In this document: one piece after another, positions 1 through 10,720 of the stretch
Position numbering within the stretch: the first letter of the stretch is position 1
Layout of the letters: every line of letters begins with the position of its first letter
Origin: Gracilaria vermiculophylla
Lineage: Eukaryota; Rhodophyta; Florideophyceae; Gracilariales; Gracilariaceae
Direction: 5' to 3'
Assembly (NCBI GenBank): GCA_019155205.2
Contig: JAHNZQ020000016.1
Location: 2,534,847 to 2,598,846 of the forward strand
DNA: 64,000 bases
Notes under the pieces: model-generated
The model's database searches: none
What the model was told of the DNA's origin: nothing
What the model saw: only the letters and a program-made list of their open reading frames with translations
Translations under genes and position numbers: made by a program

Positions 1-660
1 GGGAATGTGTGCGCTATCTTGCGAAATTGATGGAGGAACCCTTAGATTTGGCTCAATGGTGCCGTAATGGGTCAATCGATAGCACCTCTGACACACCACT
101 CTTTTTGGGTCATCTTCCACTACGGTCTGCTCCCCTTCGGAAGTTGATACGACTTTTGTAACAGGAAATCCTGCTTGCAGACGCTGTTTGGCCAGAACGT
201 CTGGTGGCAGAAAACCTGGAACACTAGGAGATTCAGACTGCAGAATTGTTCCACAACCAGAGCACGTGTCCTTCACGGCTTCGACAACGAGCTCTGACGG
301 AAGTGAAATCAAAGATTCGAGACGACGAAGATGTTCTTCACGAGCCTTTTCGTGTTTTGCTTTGGGCTCAGTAAGAGGTGAATTTGAATTGAAATCAATA
401 TCTTGCTCAATGCGGTCCAAAGCTCTATCGAAGGCAGAAAAAATTTCATTTGCTTTTGTTTCAGACACTTTTTCTTGATTTGCAGGAGCCTGAGAAGAGT
501 TTTCATTTCGCTTTGAAATGGATGCTGACACAATTGAACGCTTCCCGACAGAAACAACGCACGTACGGCGGGACGACGAGATAAGATGAAGGAAAGAGCT
601 TGGCAATCGATTGCGAAGACAAACGACGTTCTGAAACAGAAGTGCAGAGCTCGCATTCAT
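1..660 (-). CDS. NOA1/YqeH-like circularly permuted GTPase, N-terminal part (runs off left edge)
   Basis: 220 codons are open from an ATG at 660 to the window edge; an in-frame TGA at 700-702 lies upstream, so 660 is the likely start. Residues 1-50 are rich in Ser, Arg and hydrophobics with few acids, as in an organelle targeting peptide. Residues 70-120 are charged and helical. A zinc-finger-like pair follows: CSGCG at 133-137 and CQRCYRLTHYG at 190-200, the spacing and wording typical of YqeH/NOA1/RIF1 GTPases, whose permuted G domain follows this finger. The G domain itself would lie left of base 1. Known members act in ribosome assembly in plastids, mitochondria or bacteria; that role here is inferred from family. 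No frame damage is visible. Confidence 0.85.
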   Translation of the reverse strand, partial: MNASSALLFQNVVCLRNRLPSSFLHLISSSRRTCVVSVGKRSIVSASISKRNENSSQAPANQEKVSETKANEIFSAFDRALDRIEQDIDFNSNSPLTEPKAKHEKAREEHLRRLESLISLPSELVVEAVKDTCSGCGTILQSESPSVPGFLPPDVLAKQRLQAGFPVTKVVSTSEGEQTVVEDDPKRVVCQRCYRLTHYGTIEPNLRVPPSISQDSAHIP

Positions 661-1230
661 GGCGGAAGCGAAATAGAAGTCGTAATATGGTCTTACTGCT
701 CAGGGTTGAAGCAAATTGTGTTGGCAGCCTAAAAATTTCTCTGGCGTGTGTCTCCTTGGGCAACCCTGGTCAAGCTGCGGTTTCGAAGAAAACAACTCGT
801 ATCTTATGTTTATTCTCGCAGTCGCCGGTGGCGGTGATCCACGTGGCAGATAAGGTATCACTCCCTTAAGCTGTTGTCAACAGGTTCGGTCCAGGGCTGT
901 TTTTCGGAAAAGAGCTTGATCCGAGATCAAATCCCAGCACACGTGTCCTTGCCGTCTTCATTGGGATCGCCTGACCACTCAACACTATCATCTTCATCGA
1001 CCCGGGCTTGATATATTAAGATGGATGTTGTCACCAGGTAACTCTGCTTCGTGCGCGAGACCTACGGCAGACATCGCGAAGTCAGTGGAGACTCTCGGAA
1101 CTTCTCAGAAGCCTCAAGCCGCAAGGAGAACGTCATAGCTTCATTTCATTCACCACCTTCAATTGTGAACATCACGGTCGTGTTCAAAGCACGTGCTGTA
1201 ACCCAAATTTATGGGTCCATCAGAACAACA
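661..1230. promoter_or_regulatory. Divergent intergenic region between NOA1-like (-) and DUF3326 (+) genes
   Basis: These 570 bases separate two genes read outward, so both promoters should lie here. I see no convincing TATA box, RNA gene or repeat. The DUF3326 frame stays open back to 1051 but has no ATG before 1231. Confidence 0.4.
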
Positions 1231-2456
1231 ATGTACGCATTCCTGTCCGCGCCGTCATACTTGGCGATGGCGCCACAAAGACGAATTCTGGACCTAAGAT
1301 GTAATGTTCCATCACGGAGAAGTGCTTCATATGCATCAGTGATATATCGTCGTTCTTGCAGCATGTCCCAGACCCACACGACGGTGTTAATAGTTCCAAC
1401 AGGTGTCGGGGCTGTCATCGGTGGCTATGCTGATGATGTGCTTCCCGCCGCCCGCCTTCTTGCTGAAGTCACAGACACCCTCATTACCCATCCAAACGTG
1501 CTCAACGGAGCTCTTATGTACTGGCCTATCCCGAACGCGCTGTATATCGAGGGATATGCACTTGATTGTTTCGCAGCAGGCCATCTTGCCATCAACCCTG
1601 TATTAGGTGCGTCAAATCGGATCGGGGTGATACTGGACGCTGGTATGCCACATAATGCAATTCTTCGTCACAAACAGGCCGCAGATGCCGCGCGCGCGAC
1701 GTGGCCTCCTCGCGAAGCGGGGCTTCATGGGGTTCAATTTCTGACCCGGACGCTCTGCTCCAAGCTGCACAGTATCTTGTTAATCATGGCTGTCAGGCAA
1801 TTGCGGTTGCTTCCTAGTTTCCTGAAGAAGACAATGAACAACTTGCCGATTATCGGGCAGGGAATGCAGTCGATGGCATCGCTGGTGCCGAGGCTGTCAT
1901 CAGCCACATTGTAACACGTGAATTCAATATTCCCTGTGCACATTCTCCATCTCTTCTGCCGTTACCAGTTGATGAAAGTGTATCACCGAAAGCGGCCGCG
2001 GAAGAGCTGGGTTACACCTTTTTCTCTTGCGTTCTTGTTGGTTTGTCGCGAGCACCGCTCTTAACTTCCCTTCCAAAGACGGTTTCAAGCCGCAACATGA
2101 TCTCTGCAGCAGATGTGAATGTGCTCGTTATCCCGGCAAACACTTTCGACGGCCCCGCCACTCTAAGCTTTGCGGGTAATCCAAATGTTTTGATCATTGC
2201 ATTAGCCGATAATGTAACGACTCTAAATGTGAGTGCATCATCAATGGGAATAGATCCATCACGAATCGTTCTTGCAAGAAGCTATGCAGAAGCAGCAGGC
2301 TTCATAGCCGCCAATCGAGCTGGAATAGCAATCAGATCACTTCAAAGGCGTGTACAACCCATTGGAGTTCGTCACATTGACACAGTTCTAAGTCAAACAA
2401 GTCGGCAATCAGGCATAGAACTGTTTTCTATACACTATAAAGAAGCTGCGATATAA
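1231..2456 (+). pseudogene. DUF3326 family protein, frameshifted and with internal stop
   Basis: The first ATG in frame is at 1231; residues 1-45 look like a transit peptide (Arg/Ser rich), followed by MSQTHTTVLIVPTGVGA, the conserved DUF3326 opening. The motifs ITHPNVLNGA, NALYIEGYALD and NRIGVILDAG follow. At about 1716 the frame shifts and roughly 20 residues expected by the family are missing; the second frame resumes at SGASWGSI. TAG at 1815-1817 interrupts that frame, which then runs clean to TAA at 2454-2456, including AAAEELGYTF and LVGLSRAP. DUF3326 proteins occur in cyanobacteria and algae and have no established function that I know of. One deletion, one frame change and one stop favour a decayed gene, though assembly error is possible. 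Codon use and order of motifs are otherwise normal. Confidence 0.85.
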
Positions 2457-3482
2457 TCAATTCGCTTTTAGCAGTCTACGGATAAAATGTACACGATTCC
2501 GTATATCACGCATCACCATGGAGCTGACAGGCTCATCTTTCAAGACGGTTCGGCCTGATCGCAATCTTCTCGTCACAAAACGCGGGCCGAACATGTAGGA
2601 ATAAGCAATTCCGCCCAAGAACCCCCCAAGATGCCCAAAATTATCGATACGTGACCCCGGTGACAGTCCCATACCGAAATTCATCACCACGATGTACGCT
2701 AGCGATTGTAACCCTCTTCGAGCTCTTGGCCCCAGAAGTTTTCTATGTCGAGCAAGGATAACCGCAGAGGCGCCGACCAACCCAAATATCGCGCCTGATG
2801 CACCGACTGCCGGTGTCGGAGTGCAGGCAAAAGAAAGTACATTTCCACATAAGCCGGAAACCAGATAGAGCCACAAAAACCTATTCTTTCCAAACCACGA
2901 TTCGACAGAAGGCCCCGTGGAATATAAAGAAAAGCTGTTGATCCCCAAATGTGTTATGCTGGCGTGTAAAAACATTGGTGATAGGAGACGATAATACTGA
3001 CCGTTTGCGATAGCGCTGTTGACTTTCGCACCAGCCATGAGTATTCCAGGACCGCTAAGTATTTGAATCACAAAAACAGCGATGTTGACCGCGAGCAGAA
3101 TTTGGCAGACTCGCAACTGCTGCATAAATCGAATAAATATCAAGTTTGGCATTCGCTTGTTTGATGACAAGCGAAATTCGCTGAAGAATTGCTGCTTAGA
3201 ACCAAAAAGCGTAGCGAAAGAGGACGAAAAAAGGCCATTGTTGTCATCCTGATCATCACACCGCACTCGCCTCTGCACGAAAGCCCCCCCACCACCGCCA
3301 TGTGCTTGGGACAACACATATATTGGTGAAACAAAAAGCGCCGGTTGGAGAGGAGGACCGAAGGCTGCACGACTCGGCTTTTTAAATTTGACGACCAATG
3401 CGCTCGACAGACTTGGTGAATTTCGAGTGCCAATCCATGGGTCCAGATGGGCCAATCTTGGTACTGAAGCCACAAAAGCCAT
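2457..3482 (-). CDS. Rhomboid-family intramembrane protease, plastid type
   Basis: Intact 341-residue ORF. I start at ATG 3482; the frame extends 6 codons further but only to a TTG. Residues 1-110 are a long Ser/Arg/Pro-rich, Gly-run leader without acid residues near the start, consistent with organelle targeting. The rhomboid core follows: membrane segment at about 126-144, HLGIN (His178, Asn182), the catalytic serine in GASG (Ser229), and the catalytic histidine in DNFGHLGG (His284), giving the Ser-His dyad. NSFSLYSTGP after the HxxxN motif resembles plant RBL10/RBL11-type rhomboids, so a plastid inner-envelope role is a fair inference. Its TGA stop (2457-2459) directly abuts the stop of the convergent DUF3326 gene. 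Family members cleave within membrane segments of substrates; the substrate is unknown. Confidence 0.9.
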   Translation of the reverse strand: MAFVASVPRLAHLDPWIGTRNSPSLSSALVVKFKKPSRAAFGPPLQPALFVSPIYVLSQAHGGGGGAFVQRRVRCDDQDDNNGLFSSSFATLFGSKQQFFSEFRLSSNKRMPNLIFIRFMQQLRVCQILLAVNIAVFVIQILSGPGILMAGAKVNSAIANGQYYRLLSPMFLHASITHLGINSFSLYSTGPSVESWFGKNRFLWLYLVSGLCGNVLSFACTPTPAVGASGAIFGLVGASAVILARHRKLLGPRARRGLQSLAYIVVMNFGMGLSPGSRIDNFGHLGGFLGGIAYSYMFGPRFVTRRLRSGRTVLKDEPVSSMVMRDIRNRVHFIRRLLKAN

Positions 3483-3795
3483 GCTCTTATTTATGTCCAA
3501 GGGGACTAGGGGTTTACTATGTTTGAGAATTACGACAACATGCAGATCTCCGTAAAAGTTTTAGATACCAGATCGTTCTCCGCCAGAGCAATAGTTTTGG
3601 AGAGAGGAACGGGAGATAAGTTGCAAATCGAATCAGTCTGCTTGAGAACATCAGCAGCTGGGCTGAATTAAAGTCTGTTTCAAAAAGAATGAGACACCTG
3701 ACATTTTGATCAAAAGCTTCGTTTTTTGTATTTTAGTACAACTCTTCAGAAACCAGTTTTCGAAAAATGTAATGATAAATATTTGTTCAAAAACA
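3483..3795. other. Upstream region of the rhomboid gene
   Basis: About 310 bases between the rhomboid start and the mariner element. AT-rich toward the mariner end. I see no gene or clear regulatory motif. Confidence 0.3.
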
Positions 3796-4123
3796 TACAG
3801 TGGTCTTCTAAAATTTACCAACGGCTCCGGTTTCAAAGTGTAAACAAGTTAACGTTGATGTATAGTTCTTTCCAGTTTCCCACTTATTGACCTTTCATAA
3901 AAGCTTCTTCACATATTTGTTTTACATAATTGAACCTACTCCTTGCTTTCGTACAGTAGCAAACTACTTAGAAACCCTCTTCAAAAGTATACAAACGATT
4001 TCGAAAAAGCGCGCGCAAACCTACTGTATCAGCTACAAACTCCATATCGCAGCCATTAACATGTGCTCCAATAAAGTCAACACACTTCAAACCACTCACA
4101 TCTGTTTTCTACCGTCATACAAG

Positions 4124-4825
4124 ATGCCTCNNNNNNNNNNNNNNNNNNNNNNNNNNNNNNNNNNNNNNNNNNNNNNNNNNNNNNNNNNNNNNNNNNNNNN
4201 NNNNNNNNNNNNNNNNNNNNNNNNNNNNNNCTATCCACATGAGTGGGATATGGTTGTGTGGAGTGATGAGAAAAAGTTTAATGGTGATGGTCCCGATGGT
4301 TGGAGCTACTACTGGCATGACGTACGACAAGATGAGAAAATATTTTCGAAGAGAAAGAATGGAGGCTTTTCTGTCATGGTTTGGGCCTGCTTCTCTAGAT
4401 ATGGTAAGGGACCTCTGGTTTTTGTGGATGGAAATTTGAATTTGGAAGGTTATGTTCACATTCTACAGTCACATTTGCTGCCATTTCTGGACATGTATCA
4501 CCTTGAACAAGTTATATTTCAACAGGATAATGCTCCTATTCATGTTTCTAAACGTTCTAAGGGGTGGTTTAATGAGGAAGGAATTCAGCTACTGGATTGG
4601 CCTGCACACTCACCTGATCTAAACCCTATTGAGAATCTTTGGAGCACTTTGGCGTACAGAGTGTACGCTGATTGGCGCCAATTTGATACTGTGGGTGAGT
4701 TGAAGGCTGCTCTGCTAGAGGAGTGGTCCAAAATTGACATCCACGTGCTTTGCATGCTTACTCGTGGCATGCCACGTCGTTGTATGGCTGTGATTAGAGC
4801 CAATGGCAAAAAAACCAAGTATTAA
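4124..4825 (+). pseudogene. Tc1-type transposase, interrupted by assembly gap
   Basis: ATG-CCT at 4124 is a likely start, since many Tc1-type transposases begin Met-Pro, but the gap begins four bases later and hides the DNA-binding half. The reading frame after the gap (from 4231) gives the C-terminal catalytic region: first Asp in VVWSDEKKF, second Asp in FQQDNAPIH, Glu in NPIENLW, with exactly 34 residues between the second Asp and the Glu (DD34E). The frame is uninterrupted from 4231 to the TAA at 4823-4825. About 198 residues are visible against roughly 340 usual. Whether it is intact depends on the unseen gap. The enzyme would cut and paste the element bounded by the repeats at 3798 and 5062. 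Confidence 0.85.
4131..4230. other. Assembly gap (100 N)
   Basis: Exactly 100 N, the usual placeholder for a gap of unknown size. It lies inside the transposase gene. Confidence 0.95.
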
Positions 4826-5064
4826 AGTTGTTTCTATGTTGTTGAATGAGTAAAAAGTTAATTCGTTCGTTTACTTTTGAAGAGCTGTGAAAACACAATC
4901 TTGTTTTTCTTTTAGGCGCTATTGCAGTTTGGAGACAATTGAGGTTGTCGGATATCATCTTAATTGGTAATATATCAAGGAACGAGTTTACGTTGGGATT
5001 CATAAACGTATACTCCGATTCGGAGCTTTTTGTGGCCGTACGTATACTTTTGGAGACCACTGTA

Positions 5065-5792
5065 CGTTCATACATTTTACCTTACACGGTCATTGGGCGA
5101 CTCCGAAAAATATAAAATGTGTACAGACACATACTTTAATACCCGTCTTTTTATTGCTGTATAATCCTTTATGCAAGTGAAACAAATTCAAATGCATAGA
5201 GAAGCCAGCCACGCATGTGGCGTGCGTGCTGCGTACGACGATATGGTTACATATCCATTTAAACGCCGCTGCCGTTCGGTTTGTAACGACAAAGAGAGTG
5301 CGCCGGTGGTCACGGTGATCATCGTCATGCCTCTCTACTTCCAAAACTTATTCATCGCTTGGCGTTAGGCTCATTTGTTTACTTTCATTTACACGGCACT
5401 ACGCAGAAAAACACGTCTGCAAGCTACATAACATGTCCACTGCTGCACAGTTTTCTATCAATTAAAAACTGGTCAAAACTCTTCTCTTCAAGGCAAACAA
5501 TGTAGCCAAAGTAAACATTTTTGCGGATGCCAGAAACGACTCAAAAAGGATCACGGCCTACACACCCCTTGCAAGGCACTGTAGAGATAGTAAGGAGTTT
5601 TGCTTTTTCTCGTTTACTATATGAACAGGATTATTTGGCTGCATCATCTACATAAAGTTTCTTAAAACATTTTGAGTGGCTACTAATACGCAATGTAGAA
5701 TCCCATAAGAATATGGAAACTGTGCAATATTACGAGACAAACCATTCCCCTGCTGCAAATTTTTCTATTTCATTTCATCATGCCGCCATAGC
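5065..5792. other. Intergenic stretch between two transposons
   Basis: About 730 AT-rich bases between the mariner element and the first Gypsy element. Short open frames on both strands show no recognisable domain. I see no RNA gene. Confidence 0.3.
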
Positions 5793-5797
5793 CTTTT

Positions 5798-6002
5798 TGT
5801 GATATAGTATTACGTGACGACTTCTTGAATTATTACCTAGCACCCGTTCATTTCAAATTCGTATCGCTCAATAGAATTCAAATACGAAAACCCTTTCTCT
5901 AAGAGGAACGGCTTTTGGTATCGCGATGATGAGAAGCAGCAGTTTCAATCGTTGCAGTGTGTAAACGTGAAGTTCAATTGTCGATATCGTTCCTCTCTTA
6001 TA
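5798..6002 (+). repeat. 5' LTR of Gypsy element 1
   Basis: 205 bp, begins TGTGATATAG. It aligns end to end with 10516-10720 at roughly 85-90% by eye, implying an old insertion. Confidence 0.88.
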
Positions 6003-6084
6003 TTTGGTAACATCTAAGGTGGATTCTATCCGCTGAACGACCGAGGCACGCAAACACTCATCTCAACACAGAATAAGCTCAGGA

Positions 6085-6807
6085 ATGCGCAGCCGTAAAA
6101 ACGGCGCTGACGATGAGGTTGTTGACGTAGTATATGTCTCAGAGGTCCTGTAGCAGCTAACGCAACTGCAAATTACAGTTGAGGACCAGGCTAATCTCAT
6201 TATCACTCTCCAGAGTCATCTGAATAACCGTCATAGTGATCATGGAGGCCATTTCAATGTTGGAGCCAGTGCATTCAAAGCTCCTTCAGTTCCAATTTTT
6301 AAAAGATCAGTTACAGACCGAACGTATGAACGCTTTAAGAGCTTTTTCTATTCAATCGAAAAGTGCGGCTCATTGTGCAACTATCCGGAGGAAAAGATGG
6401 TCGCTTTGGCTGAATATCACTGGCAAGATCGTGCATCATCCTGGATGCTCCGTTTTGAACGCAAAAATCAAAAGCCGGGGACTATCGCAAATCTGAAACA
6501 AGAAATGATTCGTGAGTTTTTACCGACCAACGAGAAAGCCGCTGCTCGAGCGCAGTTAATGGATATCAAAATCAAATATTCTAAGGATCTGAATGAACAT
6601 TTTGCGCTCTTTGAGGATTTGATTTTGTTGTATGGCACTCCAAACAATGAAGCGTACATCTACTTTTTCAACAGCTTGCCTAAAGCTTACAAAGGAAAAT
6701 TTGCTGAACGCTTCCCAAACTCTCAACCCCCGCACAGGCCGCCCGAGCATTCACGGAGCTTAGGATTATGCCAGAAAGCTAGGTCTTTCTTTGAAGCTCA
6801 GTTGTGA
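6085..6807 (+). pseudogene. Gag of Gypsy element 1
   Basis: An ATG at 6085 opens a frame that meets a TAG after 20 codons and then runs open to 6807. After the stop comes a heptad-like stretch (LTQLQITVEDQANLIITLQ), probably a coiled coil, then a retrotransposon gag core with FERKNQKPGTIANLKQEM and YSKDLNEHFALFEDL. The sequence continues in another frame at 6791-7132, a basic Lys/Asn-rich region with scattered Cys and His that may be a worn nucleocapsid zinc knuckle. Gag would form the virus-like particle. Stop plus frame change make it non-functional as it stands. Confidence 0.75.
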
Positions 6808-7179
6808 GTTTCAGAAAAATGCTAATGAGGAGCGCAAAGTGCACGACAATAAGAACAATAAGAGAGGAAACAAGGCTTTCGATCACGGGAAGAATTCAAA
6901 GGACGATAATTTCGTTTGTTGGGGTCCAGCCAAGAAGGGGGAGACCACCTTGTACAGAAAGTACAACAGGTGGTTCAAATGTTGTAGAAAAGGGTGCAAC
7001 GACCCGAAGCATCCTTGTCGTCATGACGGAGGGGCTGAAGCGAAGGCCAACTCAAAAAACGAGTACGCCCGCATGCTGGTGCGGCTCTCGGAGGTTGCAG
7101 TGAGATACCTCGTCTCTCCGCAACGAAAGTGACAGAAGAGAATAACTGGATATATAACGCACATTTTGGATGACATCCT

Positions 7180-7590
7180 GTGCGAGTGGTAGTTGATTTG
7201 TCCGCGTCCCACAACTTTATGGCATTGGCCAGTGCTAAGAAATTCTGGGTAGAGATTGAAAACATAGAAAACGTCGAAGTGGAACTTGACGAAAATACTG
7301 TTAAGCGTGTCGTAGGTCAAGTAACAGCTGTTTTGAACATCAAGGGATGCTTGGCGACAGAAAGTGTGTTTCTCCTCGATATGGACAGCAAAGACAGCGC
7401 ACCACTGTTAATTCTCGGGAGATCATGGTTAAAGAACCACAACCTAGAAATTAACTGGTTTAATAACATATTAACGTTAACGAGATGGGACGGCTCAAAA
7501 GTAGAGGTTCTACCAAGGAAAAGTTCAAAACTCAGCACTACGTCCTTTTTGAAGATATTGTCTTTAAAGAAAATGGCTCGCGTATTGTAG
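7180..7590 (+). pseudogene. Aspartic protease domain of Gypsy element 1
   Basis: The segment opens RVVVDLSASHNFMA, which lines up with the retropepsin active site usually read as VDSGASHNF. The active-site triad is therefore DLS instead of D(S/T)G. LLILGRSWLKNHN later matches the conserved ILGR/L-x-x-H end of these proteases. The start is not an ATG; the domain would be processed from the polyprotein. Loss of the DSG wording suggests it is inactive. Confidence 0.75.
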
Positions 7591-7605
7591 AAGGGAAACT
7601 GTGAA

Positions 7606-9006
7606 TTGTACATGGCACGGATTCCTGAAAGTATTCCATCCCACTTGGAAAACGCGGAAGCCCCCAACGACTTCAAAGATATAATCGCAGAGTATGAAGA
7701 CATTTTTCGTGAAGAATTGCCAGAAGAACTCCCACCAAGCCGCGGAATGGATTTTGAAATCAATCTGAAACCAGGAGAAACCCCTCCAGTACGACCGGTG
7801 ATTCGCCTATCTCCAAAGGAGCTGAAAGAACTGAAAGGTCAACTACAGAAGTACCTTGATAAAGGACTGCTCCGTCCTTCATTCTCTCCTTTCGGCGCGC
7901 CAGTACTCTTCGTTAAGAAAAAGAATGGCGATCTCCGCATGGTACGCAATTTTAGGGCTCTGATTAAGATCACGATTCCTGATTCAAGCCCTATCCCTCT
8001 GATTGATGAGACGAGCGATCAGGTAGCTAGGGCAACAATATTTTCCCAGCTGGATCTCATATGGGGTTATCACCAGATGAGACTGAAGGAAGAAGACTGT
8101 CGTAAGACAGCTATTAGGACCAGGTTTGGTTCTTCCAAATGACGTGTCTTGTGTTTTGGTTTGACGAACACTCCGGCAGCGTTTTCATGACTATTAACCA
8201 GTCTATTTCAAGAGCTTCTTGGCGAATGCATGGTACTGTATCTCGACAATATTCTGATGTACAGTATCACGGCAGAAGAGCACAAGGGTCATCTGAGACG
8301 TGTTTTCGATGTTTTACAACAACACAAACTCTACCTACGACCGAGCAAGTGCAGCTTTGGAATTGAGGAAGTAGAGTACTTGGGTTGCAACGTTAGTTCC
8401 AAGGGCATAAGCACACAACGACGTTTGGTGAAAGCAGTTAAAGACTGGCCCACACCATAGAATTTGAAGGAAGTCCAAAGATTTATAGGCCTTGATAACT
8501 TCTACAGACGTTTTGTGAAGAACTACTCTGGTTTTGTATTGCCCTTGACCAACATAGTGCGCGAGAAGGACTTCAGATGGTGAGAAGGAGAAGATAATGC
8601 GTTCAAGAAGGATAAGCAATTGTTTACGAATCCACCTCTTCTGAGACACCCTCCGTCGGCCAAACCATTCGTCCTGACTACCGATGAGTCGAAGTATGCT
8701 GTGGGAGCCACGTTGGAGCAAGAAGAACTTCCAGTAGCATACCTCTCTCACAGATTGACCGCCACAGAGACGAGATGTGACACAGGTGATCAGGAGCTCT
8801 TAGCAGTAATGATAGCACTAGGAAAGTGGGCAGTCTATTTTCGAAATAGGCCTTTCATCTTGAAGACAGATCATGAGCCAATTAAGTATCTACAGTCGAA
8901 GACTAAACTGACAGGTAGACAGATCGATGGATTGATGAGCTGCAGAGCTACAATTTTACAGTGGAGCATCTATCAGGCTGACAAAATGCTGCTGCGGACG
9001 CTTTAA
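7606..9006 (+). pseudogene. Reverse transcriptase and RNase H of Gypsy element 1
   Basis: A single frame covers both domains but holds stops at 8140-8142, 8188-8190, 8458-8460 and 8581-8583. Motifs in order: PVRPVIRLSPKE, FSPFGAPVLFVKKKNGDLRM, FSQLDLIWGYHQMRL, FGLTNTPAAFS, then MVLYLDNILMYS where the catalytic pair is normally Asp-Asp and here is Asp-Asn. RNase H follows with VLTTDESKYAVGATL, DQELLAVMIAL and LKTDHEPIKYL. At least one stop is a plausible CGA to TGA change. The enzyme would copy element RNA into DNA; the altered catalytic pair and stops make this copy dead. Confidence 0.88.
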
Positions 9007-9026
9007 GCAGGAACCTCGAAAGCTCA

Positions 9027-9938
9027 GTGATGCTGAAAGCGCTTAGTTGGAAAGATCGTACTCTGGTACGCAGAATTCAGGAGAACTACGCGAAGGACAA
9101 ATGGTCCATGGAATTAATCGCTTTGCTCCTAAAGGAACAAGAACCACAATCAAAGAAGGTTCAGATGTACGGGCCTAACTACGACCCGGAGGACAACAGG
9201 CTGTACTGGACTGCAGCAGGGCCGAAAAGACTTTACGTACCAAAAACAGGAAGCCTGCGAAACGAAGTCATTGCTGAAGTCCACACATCTGCTCTTTTTG
9301 GCGTCGAGAAAACCTTCTACCAGTGTGCAAAGTCCTTGTACTGGAGAGGAATGTACAAGGACGTTGCCAAGTACGTCGGTTTTTGCCATGACTTTCAGCA
9401 AAACAAAGAAGAACGTTCGAGAAGAAAGGGAATGCTACAACCTAATGCAGTTCCTAAACGATGTGTGGAAGTATTGACGATGGATTTCTTAACAGAATTT
9501 CCCACATCAGGGAGAGAGAATTACTCAGTATTTTTCATCATTGAGAAGCTATCGAAACGCGGCATTTTCATTCCTACGAATAAGGAAATCACTTCTGCGG
9601 ATGCAGTTCAAATTATGTATGATAACTTATTTTCCAAACACGGAATGCCCGTCAAGATCATTTTGGGCAGAGATTCTCTATTCACAGCATAGTGTTTTGA
9701 ATGTATCACCGAGATGTTGAATATCGAAAAGAAGATGGCAACTAAAGGCCATCCACAGACGGATGGACAAAGTGAGAATACTTTCCGCACTTTGAGTCAG
9801 ATGTTACGGCAATTTATCCAGAAGAATCCTAAGGATTGGGATTTGATTCTAAGCGCGTTGGAGTACGAATACAACTCTACGAGACAGAAAAGCACAGAAC
9901 TCACTCCGTTCGAGGTGGACCTCGGATTCCTGCCTTAA
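9027..9938 (+). pseudogene. Integrase of Gypsy element 1
   Basis: The frame differs from the RT frame and holds one TAG (9690-9692). A worn HHCC zinc finger is seen: HTSALFGVEKT lacks the second His and FCHDFQQNK lacks the second Cys. The catalytic core reads VLTMDFLTEFPTSG (first Asp), ILGRDSLFTA (second Asp) and ATKGHPQTDGQSENTFR (Glu), the usual DD(35)E set for Gypsy integrases. The core residues survive but the zinc finger does not. Confidence 0.85.
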
Positions 9939-9944
9939 TCGCAA

Positions 9945-10514
9945 TTGAGCATGGACCCAGGAACTGGTGAACAGTTTGATGCTGCAATTGGCGCACGGGG
10001 TAACTTAGCTGTCGCACAATCCCGACAGGTGTACTATGCCCATCAGAAACGAAGAGAGGCTTCGTTTTGCGTTGGAGAAGTGGTGACGCTAGAGCTTGCT
10101 GGTACTGGACTGCATGCTCGACCTGATCTACCAAAGAGGTGGAAACCCAAGTTTGTCGGCCTGCTTGCCGTAACTGAAGTAATGGGGCCCGTGACGAACA
10201 ATGTCGAGCTGCAGCCGAGTATGAAGCGAGCACATACTGTTTTTCACGTTCCAAAGCTTAAAAATTATGGTAGACTAGAGAATGAGACCTCTTCATTATC
10301 AGTAGTTAGTGATGCTGATGGAAATCTGGAGCAAGAGGTGAAAGAAATTCTTAATAAAAAGAGGTCTCGAAGAAGAATTTACTATTTAGTTCAATTCGAA
10401 AACGATTCACCAGAAAACGCGATATGGATGGCGAAAACCGATTTGCACAACCGCAAGGACCGCATCCACGACTTTGAGAAATCCGCGAGGACGCTGATTC
10501 CAGGAAAGGGGTGA
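9945..10514 (+). pseudogene. Integrase C-terminal region with chromodomain, Gypsy element 1
   Basis: 189 open codons just before the 3' LTR. The first 110 residues resemble the Gypsy integrase tail (SRQVYYAHQKR, then a basic RWKPKFVG stretch and HTVFHVPKLKNY). Residues 131-170 (about 10335-10454) look like a chromodomain: EVKEIL, then YYLVQFEND and a late Trp. Chromodomains on Gypsy integrases are known to bias insertion toward modified histones. This end frame has no stop and is the best kept part of the element. Confidence 0.75.
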
Positions 10515-10515
10515 A

Positions 10516-10720
10516 TGTAATATGGTATTATGATACTACTCCTTATAGTATTACCTAGCACCAGTTCATTTCAAATGCGTATAGCTCAATAGAATTCAAA
10601 TACCAAAACCCTTCCTATAAGTGGAACGGCTTTTGGTATCGCGATGATGAGAAGAAATATTTTTAATCGTTGCAGTGTGTAAACTTGAAGTTCAATCGTC
10701 GAAATCGTTCCTCTCTTACA
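10516..10720 (+). repeat. 3' LTR of Gypsy element 1
   Basis: 205 bp, starts TGTAATATGG and ends CTCTCTTACA; preceded by a purine tract and followed by the target duplication CTTTT. Confidence 0.88.

Larger units (their letters stand above)
3798..5062 (+). mobile_element. Tc1/mariner-type DNA transposon
   Basis: Imperfect terminal inverted repeats lie at 3798-3825 and 5035-5062; both ends begin CAGTGGTCT read inward, and about 22 of 28 positions agree. TA dinucleotides flank both ends (3796-3797 and 5063-5064), the hallmark target-site duplication of this superfamily. The element encodes a DDE transposase on + and contains a 100-N gap, so its true length is larger than shown. Confidence 0.85.
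5798..10720 (+). mobile_element. Ty3/Gypsy chromovirus-type LTR retrotransposon, decayed
   Basis: Two similar LTRs of 205 bp (5798-6002 and 10516-10720) bound the element. A 5-bp duplication CTTTT flanks it (5793-5797 and 10721-10725). A purine tract AGGAAAGGGGTGAA ends just before the 3' LTR, and TTTGGTAACATC follows the 5' LTR where a primer-binding site is expected. Internal order is gag, protease, reverse transcriptase, RNase H, integrase and chromodomain, which defines a Gypsy chromovirus. The coding region has several stops and frame changes and altered catalytic residues, so it is not autonomous. Confidence 0.92.

Noticed and set aside
3483..3500. Rhomboid start six codons further upstream
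   Set aside because: That codon is TTG; the ATG at 3482 begins a better targeting sequence.
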